Shown here: positions 1-6,441 of the stretch, in pieces
Layout: each line of letters begins with the position of its first letter
How positions within the stretch are numbered: position 1 is the first letter of the stretch
Source: Arctic95D-9 sp035967665
Lineage (GTDB): Bacteria; Verrucomicrobiota; Verrucomicrobiia; Verrucomicrobiales; DEV007
Assembly: GCA_035967665.1 (NCBI GenBank)
Contig: JAYWLB010000016.1
Span: 1-64,000 of the forward strand
Direction of reading: 5' to 3'
DNA: 64,000 bases
Translations under genes and position numbers: made by a program
The notes under the pieces: generated by a model
Told to the model about the DNA's origin: nothing
Databases searched by the model: none
The model's input: only the letters and a program-made list of their open reading frames with translations

Positions 1-65
1 TCCACGACGCGGGAGAGGCAGTGGTAGTAACTTTTCCCCTCTCCCCGGATGCGTGATTGCCTCAT
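1..65 (-). CDS. REP-associated tyrosine transposase (Y1/IS200-like), N-terminus only
   Basis: Only the first 21 codons are inside the window; the reading frame is open to the left edge. The visible protein begins MRQSRIRGEGKSYYHCLSRV. The YYHCLSRVV segment matches the first beta strand of the Y1 (HUH) transposase domain as it appears in the RAYT family of Verrucomicrobiota and Planctomycetes, which nicks single-stranded palindromic DNA through one tyrosine. The catalytic HUH and Tyr motifs would lie outside the window. The ATG at 65 is preferred because RAYT proteins start close to this motif; an in-frame ATG at 80 is an alternative. A perfect LexA-type palindrome lies 26 bp upstream, which suggests SOS control. 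The identity rests on a short stretch, so confidence is moderate. Confidence 0.55.
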   Translation of the reverse strand, partial: MRQSRIRGEGKSYYHCLSRVV

Positions 66-91
66 GTGGACATCATGCATGCACAAACAAC

Positions 92-105
92 TGTTCACAA
101 GAACA
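92..105 (-). promoter_or_regulatory. Candidate SOS box (LexA operator) ahead of the transposase
   Basis: The sequence TGTTCACAAGAACA is a perfect TGTTC-N4-GAACA palindrome. The same pattern with a different spacer occurs directly ahead of lexA in this window (31245-31258), which supports reading it as the binding site of this organism's own LexA. It lies 12-26 bp before the two possible start codons of the leftward transposase gene and 70 bp after the stop of the last cassette ORF, so it most likely represses the transposase. Confidence 0.6.
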
Positions 106-122
106 ATTTCCAATAATTAACC

Positions 123-169
123 TGTCCCTGATCATTTTTGATCATTTTGATCATTTGTCCCTGATCATT
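123..169. repeat. Cluster of four TGATCA palindromes inside a direct repeat
   Basis: TGATCA occurs at 129, 139, 148 and 162. The outer two copies sit in a 14-bp direct repeat, TGTCCCTGATCATT, at 123-136 and 156-169. The cluster lies between the stop of the last cassette ORF and the transposase promoter region, where the missing half of the last attC site would be expected. It could be a protein-binding array or debris of the element junction. No function can be assigned. Confidence 0.6.
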
Positions 170-174
170 CCTTA

Positions 175-660
175 TCATTCGGCGCGGTCAGGGCTTGAGT
201 GCCTCGGCTTGATGTGCCCGGATTTTCGTGGCGTGTTGAGGTCGTTCCAAGTAATCGCCCAGCACGACAAAGCAGCGCCAATGCTGATCGGCCAAATCAA
301 CAGGGAAAAGGCCAAGATGCAAAATATCGCGAGGCCCACGAACCAAAGTTCCATCGGAGGAAAACCGTTGAATGCCCATAGGATCAGCCCGACGAACCCT
401 GCTCCAATGAGCGGAGAAATAAGTGCTGCCGCGAGGTAATTGCCTCGATGCTGCCGGTACTCTCTGATGGTGAATCCGATCCAGATTAGATTACTTGCCG
501 CAATGACTGGGAGAATAATTCCAGGTGAGAGAAGCCAACCCCACCGACTCTCGCCTCCCCAATAGGTTTCGATTCCCATTGCATCGAAGATCGCAACACC
601 AATGATGGCCCAAACAGTTGCGGCTAAAGCGACTTTTAAGATTGTAGCCTTGGTCGGCAT
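175..660 (-). CDS. Cassette-borne membrane protein, 161 aa, unknown function
   Basis: The protein has four hydrophobic segments (about residues 8-28, 42-62, 75-95 and 103-130), so it is predicted to sit in the inner membrane with a short charged C-terminal tail. No family is recognised. The ATG at 660 lies 7 bp after the core site of the preceding attC (668-674), the standard position in an integron cassette, which supports the start. The C-terminal codons run through a sequence (186-217) that aligns with the upstream arm of the other attC sites, so the tail of the protein is partly encoded by recombination-site DNA. This is the last unit of the array. Confidence 0.6.
   Translation of the reverse strand: MPTKATILKVALAATVWAIIGVAIFDAMGIETYWGGESRWGWLLSPGIILPVIAASNLIWIGFTIREYRQHRGNYLAAALISPLIGAGFVGLILWAFNGFPPMELWFVGLAIFCILAFSLLIWPISIGAALSCWAITWNDLNTPRKSGHIKPRHSSPDRAE
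186..217 (-). other. Half attC-like site of the last cassette
   Basis: Read on the minus strand, this stretch contains GCACATC followed by a segment ending CTCAAGCCCTGACC. It aligns with the R''-L'' arms of the four complete sites (pattern GCCGAAC, a G-rich stretch, TCAAGCCTGATC). No complementary L'-R' arm is found between it and the left edge; the TGATCA cluster and the transposase region occupy that place. It is read as a truncated or decayed terminal site. Confidence 0.5.
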
Positions 661-667
661 TTTCTTG

Positions 668-792
668 GCACAACATTTGAGGAATCTCAGCCCGATCAGT
701 GGGCGCGATTCCGAAAGAAGGTTAAGGATTCATATCAGGGAAGTCAAACAACTCGCGACGTGATCGGGCTTGAGATCTCCGGCTTGTTCGCC
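668..792 (-). other. attC-like recombination site between cassettes 4 and 5
   Basis: On the plus strand the R' core is GCACAAC (668-674; GTTGTGC on the cassette strand) and the R'' core is GTTCGCC (786-792; GGCGAAC on the cassette strand). The outer arms are near-complementary: GAGATCTCAAGCCCGATCA on the R'' side against GAGGAATCTCAGCCCGATCA on the R' side. One A is unpaired in CTCAAGCC, the position of the extrahelical base that orients attC folding. The first part of the site overlaps the 3' end of the 722-1231 ORF. Confidence 0.75.
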
Positions 793-1231
793 GCGTTTGT
801 TGTACGACGACCCATGCGGTACCGACTGTCACCAGAAGAAGCGAAATAATCAGCAGGATCCATACAAGAATGTTCGGCTGCGTAGGAAACATTTTGTGTG
901 CCGGAAGAATGAGGTTGGATAGGAGGAAATCGTTGCCATTTCGAATCTCGGAACCGGCCATGACGTCATGAATGCAAACGAGAGTTCCGAAGAAGATTCC
1001 GACAAGGGCAGTCGACCGATGAATTGGCGAGATGGAACGGGCGAGTACTCGCGGGACACAGACCAGCAGTGCGAGAACTAAAAATGCGACTCCATTAAAG
1101 ATCAGAAAATCGCCGATCTCTCTTCCCTCTGCTGTGAGATCCAATGGGTGGTAGTTGGTCACGAATACGAACAGAATCAATATTCGGGCGGTGACGTGCC
1201 ATACGAAGAGATTTACGTATAGCAAGGGCAT
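722..1231 (-). CDS. Cassette-borne membrane protein, 169 aa, unknown function
   Basis: The protein starts MPLLYVNLFVWHVTARILIL and has four hydrophobic stretches (about residues 3-23, 42-65, 75-92 and 117-143) followed by an Arg-rich tail. It is probably an inner-membrane protein; no known family was recognised. The ATG at 1231 is chosen over an in-frame TTG at 1252 because that TTG lies inside the attC palindrome, while the ATG follows the core site by 8 bp as in the neighbouring cassettes. The last 20 or so codons read through the R'' arm of the next attC (668-792). Confidence 0.6.
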   Translation of the reverse strand: MPLLYVNLFVWHVTARILILFVFVTNYHPLDLTAEGREIGDFLIFNGVAFLVLALLVCVPRVLARSISPIHRSTALVGIFFGTLVCIHDVMAGSEIRNGNDFLLSNLILPAHKMFPTQPNILVWILLIISLLLVTVGTAWVVVQQTRRTSRRSQARSRRELFDFPDMNP

Positions 1232-1239
1232 ATCTTTTA

Positions 1240-1367
1240 GACAAACGTTCAAGCGGACTCGCCTCCTGACGGGAGCCGCCCGTTGAATGGTATGAAAAGT
1301 TGCGAAACTAGAAAAGGAATTTCGACTCGCAGCGTGTCAGGAGCTTGAGTCCCGCACCTTGTTCGGC
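1240..1367 (-). other. attC-like recombination site between cassettes 3 and 4
   Basis: The plus strand shows GACAAAC at 1240-1246 (degenerate R' core, GTTTGTC on the cassette strand) and GTTCGGC at 1361-1367 (GCCGAAC, R''). The arms GCGGGACTCAAGCTCCTGAC and GCGGACTCGCCTCCTGAC are near-complementary when folded, with an extra unpaired A in the R'' arm. A smaller hairpin (about 1249-1288) lies inside the site near the R' end. The stop codon of the 1337-1846 ORF falls inside the site. Confidence 0.72.
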
Positions 1368-1846
1368 GCGGTCGGGTCGGGGTTCCAGTGAACGAATGAG
1401 TCTTCAGGGTGGCTCGGAATGTCTCCTTGTAGGACTGCGTCGATCAGGAAATTGCAACAGTCGGATCCCTTGTAGTAATCCTTTCGAACTTCGGCAATCG
1501 GAAAGATGATAACTGAATTGTCAGGGCTAACCAATGTATTGATTCCGTCCTCGGGATCGAAATTATCCTGCTCGAATCCCAGAAAATCGAAGGTCCAGTC
1601 GGTGATCGAAGCAAACGCGGTCGCATAGGCGTGGCCAAGCGCAGTCTGGAACTGCCCTAATCGCAACTCGTGCTTCGGATCGAATCCATCCTGCGTAGGC
1701 GCAAGATCGAAGTAAGAAGGAATCGACGTAGCAATCTTCCGCGCATTCCCTTGAGTGATCTCTCCACACAGTTCGAAAATTCGAGCTTCTGTTTGCTCGC
1801 GAACGCTCAAATACCACAATGGTGGTTCTAGAACCTTAGCTCTCAT
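1337..1846 (-). CDS. Cassette-borne soluble protein, 169 aa, unknown function
   Basis: This is the only clearly soluble, mixed-charge protein among the longer cassette ORFs; it has no signal peptide or membrane segment. The composition is acidic, with a central DWTFDFLGFEQDNFDPEDG segment. No family is recognised. The ATG at 1846 follows the perfect core GTTAGGC by a single base, the tightest core-to-start spacing in the array. The last codons (APNKVRDSSS) are encoded by the R'' arm of the attC at 1240-1367. Confidence 0.6.
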   Translation of the reverse strand: MRAKVLEPPLWYLSVREQTEARIFELCGEITQGNARKIATSIPSYFDLAPTQDGFDPKHELRLGQFQTALGHAYATAFASITDWTFDFLGFEQDNFDPEDGINTLVSPDNSVIIFPIAEVRKDYYKGSDCCNFLIDAVLQGDIPSHPEDSFVHWNPDPTAPNKVRDSSS

Positions 1847-1847
1847 C

Positions 1848-1971
1848 GCCTAACGTCAAGAGATGCCAGCCTGATCAGGGAGCGTAATCTCGATAGCAGA
1901 GTAAAAATTCTAATCACAAAAGTCAATCAACTCGAAACGTGATCAGGCTTGGAATCCTCGCCTTGTTCGGC
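1848..1971 (-). other. attC-like recombination site between cassettes 2 and 3 (best match)
   Basis: This site has the clearest cores: GCCTAAC at 1848-1854 (GTTAGGC on the cassette strand, matching GTTRRRY) and GTTCGGC at 1965-1971 (GCCGAAC on the cassette strand). The arms GAGGATTCCAAGCCTGATCA and GAGATGCCAGCCTGATCA align over about 30 bp with one extra A in the R'' arm. The length of 124 bp is in the range of long attC sites such as the Vibrio cholerae VCR family. The final codons and stop of the 1927-2328 ORF lie inside it. Confidence 0.8.
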
Positions 1972-2328
1972 TTGCGGTGTTCTAGCGCTGGGCTGGAACG
2001 AGAGCGTGAGAACTTCCTGCGATTTGCCGCTAACGTGCTTCGTAGTGCGGATAAATGGAATATCGGGGAAGCTAGATCCGATAAGCTCCAAATCGTTTTC
2101 GAGCTCGTCCGAAGTAGGATGTGGATTCTGAGGAATCTCGATCGATGAGATATCATTAAAATGCGTTTCGAGTTCGGTGCCTGTTCCGAGAAAAACTCCG
2201 CGTTCTGTTACACGACAGTTAGAACCGAAGATTATGTAGCCTCCACCAGTCTGCGTAAAAACTCCAATACATGGAGACAGCTCACTTGCATGCAACTGGG
2301 TGAGGAAGCTCTTGCAAGTGCAGTTCAT
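1927..2328 (-). CDS. Cassette-borne protein, 133 aa, unknown function
   Basis: The protein begins MNCTCKSFLTQLHASELSPC and contains a predicted beta-rich central part (GGYIIFGSNCRVTERGVFLG, then FNDISSIEIPQ) followed by a polar tail. It has no membrane segment, and no family is recognised. The start at 2328 lies 6 bp after the attC core GTTCGGC (2341-2335), with the CCAAGAA stretch seen at several cassette starts between them. The last 15 codons are encoded in the attC at 1848-1971. Confidence 0.55.
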   Translation of the reverse strand: MNCTCKSFLTQLHASELSPCIGVFTQTGGGYIIFGSNCRVTERGVFLGTGTELETHFNDISSIEIPQNPHPTSDELENDLELIGSSFPDIPFIRTTKHVSGKSQEVLTLSFQPSARTPQAEQGEDSKPDHVSS

Positions 2329-2334
2329 TTCTTG

Positions 2335-2461
2335 GCCGAACGTCCAAGGTCTGGCACCGCCTACCGGCGGCGCACCTTCGACTGCTGGTTAAGGGTTATA
2401 GTTGGAAAAATCATTTCGACTCGGGGCGAGTAGGCGGTTGTCCAGCACCGTCTTGTTCTGC
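2335..2461 (-). other. attC-like recombination site between cassettes 1 and 2
   Basis: The cores are GCCGAAC at 2335-2341 (R', GTTCGGC on the cassette strand) and GTTCTGC at 2455-2461 (R'', GCAGAAC). The arms GGTGCTGGACAACCGCCTAC and GGTCTGGCACCGCCTAC pair with one unpaired A on the R'' side, as in the other three sites. A GC-rich inner hairpin lies at about 2353-2386. The whole site is 127 bp. Confidence 0.75.
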
Positions 2462-2674
2462 CTTGTTTGGTTTCAGGCGCTCGATGACTAGCATGACCGC
2501 AAGAAGAACGAGCGGCAAGAACATGATCGCTGCTGCAATCACTAAAGAGATCGCACTCCATCGACGAAACCCGGTCACCCCCAAACCTAGATCTGCAACC
2601 AAGAATGCGATTGCTGCCAGCATGAAGCAACCTGCGAGTCCTAGGACAAGCTTCTCTGGGGAAGGAATCTTCAT
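2411..2674 (-). CDS. Cassette-borne small membrane protein, 87 aa
   Basis: The protein has three hydrophobic stretches (about residues 8-30, 38-52 and 52-66) and a charged Gln/Pro-rich tail. Its function is unknown. It is the second ORF of the first cassette and starts only 10 bp after the stop of the 2685-2897 ORF, so the two are probably cotranscribed and translationally coupled. Its last codons run through the R'' arm of the attC at 2335-2461. Confidence 0.55.
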   Translation of the reverse strand: MKIPSPEKLVLGLAGCFMLAAIAFLVADLGLGVTGFRRWSAISLVIAAAIMFLPLVLLAVMLVIERLKPNKAEQDGAGQPPTRPESK

Positions 2675-2684
2675 TCACGGTGAG

Positions 2685-2897
2685 TTATTGGGCTGTCATC
2701 CACCACTTGATGCCGAACCCGATCGCAGCAAAGAAACAGCTCCACCCAACGATCATTCCGATCAGTAGTATATCCTGCGTTCCGCCCATACCCTGAGTTC
2801 GTGTGCGATGCTTGTCGACTGCTGCACGGAGAAATTCAGTGCCGATGATCGCGACAACCACACCGGCGGCGGACATCAGTGTAGCGGTCTTCCACAT
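2685..2897 (-). CDS. Cassette-borne small membrane protein, 70 aa
   Basis: This is a two-pass membrane protein (about residues 5-25 and 43-66) with a short basic loop (DKHRTRTQG) between the passes. No family is recognised. It is the first ORF of the array, starting 10 bp after the boundary core GTTCTGC (2914-2908 on the minus strand). No attC separates it from the 2411-2674 ORF, so the first cassette carries two genes. Confidence 0.5.
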   Translation of the reverse strand: MWKTATLMSAAGVVVAIIGTEFLRAAVDKHRTRTQGMGGTQDILLIGMIVGWSCFFAAIGFGIKWWMTAQ

Positions 2898-2914
2898 GGA
2901 TTTCTTGGCAGAAC

Positions 2915-3315
2915 AGTAGTATTAGTCCATTTCCATTCCGATATCACATCTCGAAATCGGGACCATTTTCAGGTTCATAAGAACTGACGAGGCTAAATAT
3001 GTCAAGGCTTTCAGCTGAATCGATACCAGCGTTCGATGTCATGAGCGCACCTTGATAGTTAAGACAGATTAATTAGCTGATATTCACGATGTATCGACCA
3101 TGGCATATCACTTTTCTGTTTGGTATTTATGGTAGATAGATCGGTATCTTTGATCACGACGTCCCCGGTGTGGGTGATTTGGTTCGTGAAAGCAGATCGT
3201 AAAGACGACCGCCATTGCCCCTGTCCGGGAACCAGCAACAGGTCGTAATTCGAGAGAATCGGGCTTCGGAATTCCGGATGTCCTCCTTAACGTCAGAAGC
3301 ACCTCCGCGCAGTCT
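2915..3315. other. Non-coding stretch between the cassette array and the M16 protease gene
   Basis: This 400-bp gap contains no convincing ORF and no integrase remnant on either strand. The promoter-like sequence at 2977-3005 is its only recognisable signal. By position the attI-equivalent site would lie in its first 80 bp, but no attI consensus is diagnostic enough to call. Confidence 0.5.
2977..3005 (-). promoter_or_regulatory. Candidate cassette promoter (Pc-like)
   Basis: On the minus strand TTGACA (3005-3000) is followed after 17 bp by TCTTAT (2982-2977). This is a perfect -35 with a four-of-six -10 at ideal spacing. Transcription would start near 2970 and run through the boundary at 2914 into the cassette ORFs, which is where an integron's Pc promoter would be expected. 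Confidence 0.45.
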
Positions 3316-5859
3316 TCAATTCGTCAGCCGGACGATGACTCGATTGTCTTCACGCAGGTACTTCGCAGCGACATCGCGAACGTGCTCGCGGGTGAGGGCC
3401 TTCACGGTCGCGGGAGTTTTGCGGTAGTGATCCCAACCAAGTCCGACAAGTTCGTCAATCGTTGCGGTGGCCGCGAGTTCTTTGGCTCCCTGGAGTTGAA
3501 TTTGCTCCCTGCCAAGCCATGAGGCTTTAGCGCGGTTGAACTCGGCTTCTTCGAGCCCCTGATTGACCATGAGATCGATTTCAGCAAGCATCTCCGCCTG
3601 CACGAGATCGAGTTTCTCAGGTGCGGTTGATGCATAGAAAACAATGAACCCGGGCTCGAGTCCGGAGAGCCGTGTCGCACCTACCGAATAGGCGAGCCCC
3701 AGTTCCTCGCGGATGCGAATGAAGAGTCGTGAAGCCATGTCGCTGCAAGCCTCATCGATCATTTCGAGGGCCGGATTGTCCGGATGAGCGAGATCCACGG
3801 TGCGGTATCCTACGAGAAAAATCGCCTGCTCCTTCTCGTGTTTCAGCTCGCTGAAGGTGCCCAGTTTTTCCGGCATGCGGGAAAGAAATGACTCTGTGAG
3901 GGCCCGATCACCGGAGGCCAGCGAAGAATCGAACTGGCTGCGGATCAGATCCTCGGCCCGGTCGAGCTCCAAGTCCCCGAAGATACCAACGACTCCGTTG
4001 CCACCTCGCACGAGCTTTGAATGCATCGCCTGAACATCTCCCCGCAAGAGCGATTCGACCGTTTCCGGGGTGCCGCTGGATTGCAAGCCATAGGGATGCT
4101 CTCCGTAAAGGTTTCGCTTCAGCTCCTTCATCGCGACGCTGAAAGGACGGTCCGCTTCGGCTTTGATTGCCGCGAGCTGGAATTGCTTTTCTTTCTCCAC
4201 AACCTCTTCGAGAAAAGCGGGACGCTGAATCGTTTCTCCGAGGAGTTTTACAACGAGGTCGAGATCAGGCGTCATTGCCCCGACCGAAACACCGAAGGTG
4301 TTGTTGCCGAAAGAGCCGCCAATGCCGCCGCCGACCGACTCAATCAATGAGGCAATCGATTCTCCGGAATAGTTGGCGGTGTCCTTGGTGAGGAGGCGGG
4401 CCATCAACCGGGTAACGCCGTTTTTCTCCGGCGTTTCGGCTAAAAGTCCGCCGCGAAAAACGGCATTTGACTGTACGAAAGGAACCCGCTTATCGGCGAG
4501 CAGCAAAACGGTAAGACCGTTCTCCAATGTCACTTTGCGAATATCCTCGGAACGCTTTGGACGCGGTTTGGCCTCAGTGCGCTCCTTCGCCTCTTCGGGA
4601 ACGAGAGCGACCCGTGTGTATCTGTCAGGAGTGAGATAGCCTGCGACGCGTTTCACATCATCGACCGTGACTGCCTGGACATCTTTCACGTAGTCACGCG
4701 TGTAATCAAGATTGCGAGTCAGCAACCAGTTTGACCCGAGATCGGATGCCTGTCCCCTCATGTCTGTGAGAATGGAAAGCTGGGAACTGAGGGCCTGATT
4801 CTTCACTTTGGCTAGCTCCTCCCCGGTGCACCCCTCCTCCTGGAAGCGGGCGATCTCGGCGAAAATGGCGGCTTCGGTGGCTTCCTGTTTTCCGGGCTCG
4901 GTGTCGTAGCTGACAATGATCTGACCGGAAAAAGCAGGCGTGTAGGCATAGGCCCCCACCGAATGGGCGAGCTGTTGCTCCTCGCGGATCGATCGGAAAA
5001 GGCGTGAACTCCTGCCATCGCCCAGCATCGAAGTCATGAGATCGAGCGAGGGAACATCGGGATGTCTCGCATCGGAAACCGGCCAGGCGAGTCGCCCGCG
5101 ATACAGATCGGTTGGAAAATAAATTGTCTCGGATCGCTTCCCTAACTGACGGGGTTCATCCGGCAAAACCACCGGCGAGCGCCGTCGACGCTCCAGTGAA
5201 CCCAGCTGATCCTCGATTTGCCCGAGGATTTCACTTTCGTTGATATCCCCGACGATAACGATGAAGAGGTTGTCGGGCGAATACTTTTCACGGTAGTAGC
5301 CGTAGAGGTCGTCGCGGCTCAGTTGATTGAACAAATCGAGGTGGCCGATTACGGGGTAACGACAGGGATGCTCCGCGTAGGCGGTGCGGAAAAGAGCTTT
5401 GCTGAGGACTTGTTCGGGGTTGTCCTCCCCCATCGCGATCTCGCGGCGTATCACGTCACTTTCGCTATCGAATTCATCTTTGGGCAGTTCCGCGAAACCG
5501 ACGACATCACAGAGGACATCGAGGCAGGTCTTTGCCCCGTCGGCGGGTGCATCGATCCAGTAAACGGTGCGATCAAAAGAGGTGTAGGCATTGATGTAGC
5601 CACCCTGCGACTGGACAGTCTGTGCGATCTCGTTCGCATTCCGCTTCGCGGTCCCTTTGAACAACATGTGCTCGAGGAAATGCGACATCCCGGCACCGAG
5701 CCATTCGCCTTCATGAATGCTACCGGCACGACACCACGCCTGCAGACTGACGACTGGAGCCGAGTGATCCTCTTTGACAATGACCTCCAACCCGTTCGAG
5801 AGGGTCGTCAGGTTCGCTGTGGTCGGAGGGAATTCGAGTCTGGTGATAGAATCACTCAA
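3316..5859 (-). CDS. M16 family zinc metalloprotease, double-domain
   Basis: This 847-residue protein contains two M16 (pitrilysin/insulinase-like) halves in one chain, of the kind that clamp and degrade peptides. The N-terminal half has the inverted zinc motif HFLEH at residues 60-64, and the downstream glutamate is expected in the IRREIAMGE segment near 135-145. The C-terminal half (from about residue 445) repeats the fold without the zinc motif, as in the inactive halves of related proteases. No signal peptide is evident. The start is a TTG at 5859 that overlaps the stop of the upstream Minf_1886 gene as TTGA, which implies translational coupling. Confidence 0.9.
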   Translation of the reverse strand: MSDSITRLEFPPTTANLTTLSNGLEVIVKEDHSAPVVSLQAWCRAGSIHEGEWLGAGMSHFLEHMLFKGTAKRNANEIAQTVQSQGGYINAYTSFDRTVYWIDAPADGAKTCLDVLCDVVGFAELPKDEFDSESDVIRREIAMGEDNPEQVLSKALFRTAYAEHPCRYPVIGHLDLFNQLSRDDLYGYYREKYSPDNLFIVIVGDINESEILGQIEDQLGSLERRRRSPVVLPDEPRQLGKRSETIYFPTDLYRGRLAWPVSDARHPDVPSLDLMTSMLGDGRSSRLFRSIREEQQLAHSVGAYAYTPAFSGQIIVSYDTEPGKQEATEAAIFAEIARFQEEGCTGEELAKVKNQALSSQLSILTDMRGQASDLGSNWLLTRNLDYTRDYVKDVQAVTVDDVKRVAGYLTPDRYTRVALVPEEAKERTEAKPRPKRSEDIRKVTLENGLTVLLLADKRVPFVQSNAVFRGGLLAETPEKNGVTRLMARLLTKDTANYSGESIASLIESVGGGIGGSFGNNTFGVSVGAMTPDLDLVVKLLGETIQRPAFLEEVVEKEKQFQLAAIKAEADRPFSVAMKELKRNLYGEHPYGLQSSGTPETVESLLRGDVQAMHSKLVRGGNGVVGIFGDLELDRAEDLIRSQFDSSLASGDRALTESFLSRMPEKLGTFSELKHEKEQAIFLVGYRTVDLAHPDNPALEMIDEACSDMASRLFIRIREELGLAYSVGATRLSGLEPGFIVFYASTAPEKLDLVQAEMLAEIDLMVNQGLEEAEFNRAKASWLGREQIQLQGAKELAATATIDELVGLGWDHYRKTPATVKALTREHVRDVAAKYLREDNRVIVRLTN

Positions 5860-6314
5860 ATCTCGCTGGACTTCGCCGGTTGATTGCCGCGCGCCGGAGG
5901 CTCCGGATCAGGGCGGGACTCCAGCACTTTGCGTGAAGGGCGATAGGGTTCGAGGAGTTCCTCGCGCAGATCGAGCACGCCCATGAAATCGGTTGGAGAG
6001 TCTTCCTCAGACCGGCCGAAAGCGCCTGTATCGATGAGATTAAAAACCATGGAACCAATATCGTGATCCGCACGAATCCCCCAGGAATCGAGCACGGCAG
6101 CCGACATTGAGCCATACTCTTTGAGCGCAAATTCAACGACTCCGCCAAGCAGCTCAGGTCCGCTAACGTGCCTATGCTCAATGAGTTCGTCTTTGCGTAA
6201 CTCTGTGATGGTAAAGTCGAGCGCGTCACGTAAAAACGCGTAACCATCGGGCTTAAACCGCGCGTCCTTACGGGTGATTTCTTTGACTGCTTCGTCGAAA
6301 TGAACTTTTTCCAT
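5856..6314 (-). CDS. Minf_1886 family protein
   Basis: This 152-residue protein belongs to a family found mainly in Verrucomicrobiota and Planctomycetes (TIGR04138-type). Recognisable family segments are the N-terminal DARFKPDGYAFLRDALDFTI, the RHVSGPELLGGVVEFALKEY helix region and WGIRADHDIGSMVFNLI. No catalytic function is established. The C-terminus is a Pro/Glu-rich tail. The ATG at 6314 (MEKVHFDEAV) is preferred over a TTG at 6338. It is cotranscribed with the M16 protease and overlaps its start by 4 nt. Confidence 0.85.
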   Translation of the reverse strand: MEKVHFDEAVKEITRKDARFKPDGYAFLRDALDFTITELRKDELIEHRHVSGPELLGGVVEFALKEYGSMSAAVLDSWGIRADHDIGSMVFNLIDTGAFGRSEEDSPTDFMGVLDLREELLEPYRPSRKVLESRPDPEPPARGNQPAKSSEI

Positions 6315-6441
6315 ATGTGCGGTGGAACTTCTATTCAATCGTCAAAAATGTCATCGGAGTCAAGGCGAAAGCCCCCTCAGATCCGATTTGTTTGCCCTCG
6401 TCTCCCACAACTTTTTATGAGATGTATGGTTCAATCCCGAT

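Larger units (their letters stand above)
175..2914 (-). mobile_element. Integron-type gene cassette array without an integrase (CALIN-like)
   Basis: Five consecutive units on the minus strand have the layout of integron cassettes. A GTT-containing core (for example GTTAGGC at 1854-1848 read on the minus strand) is followed within 1-10 bp by a start codon, and each ORF ends inside or beside a 124-128 bp imperfect palindrome. Four complete attC-like sites (668-792, 1240-1367, 1848-1971, 2335-2461) and one half site (186-217) can be aligned. The cassette order implies the attI side is at about 2914. No tyrosine recombinase gene is present in the 400 bp beyond it. ORF products are unrelated to each other and mostly small membrane proteins, as is usual in cassette arrays. 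Confidence 0.78.

Noticed and set aside
53..439. Plus-strand ORF of 128 codons at the left edge
   Set aside because: It is antisense to the cassette membrane protein and crosses the TGATCA cluster and SOS box; no coding signature.
2915..3315. Search for an intI-type integrase beside the cassette array
   Set aside because: No frame on either strand has tyrosine-recombinase motifs; only a 64-codon ORF without features is present.
5218..5883. Long plus-strand ORF of 221 codons
   Set aside because: It is entirely antisense to the M16 protease gene, whose zinc motif and family length are clear.
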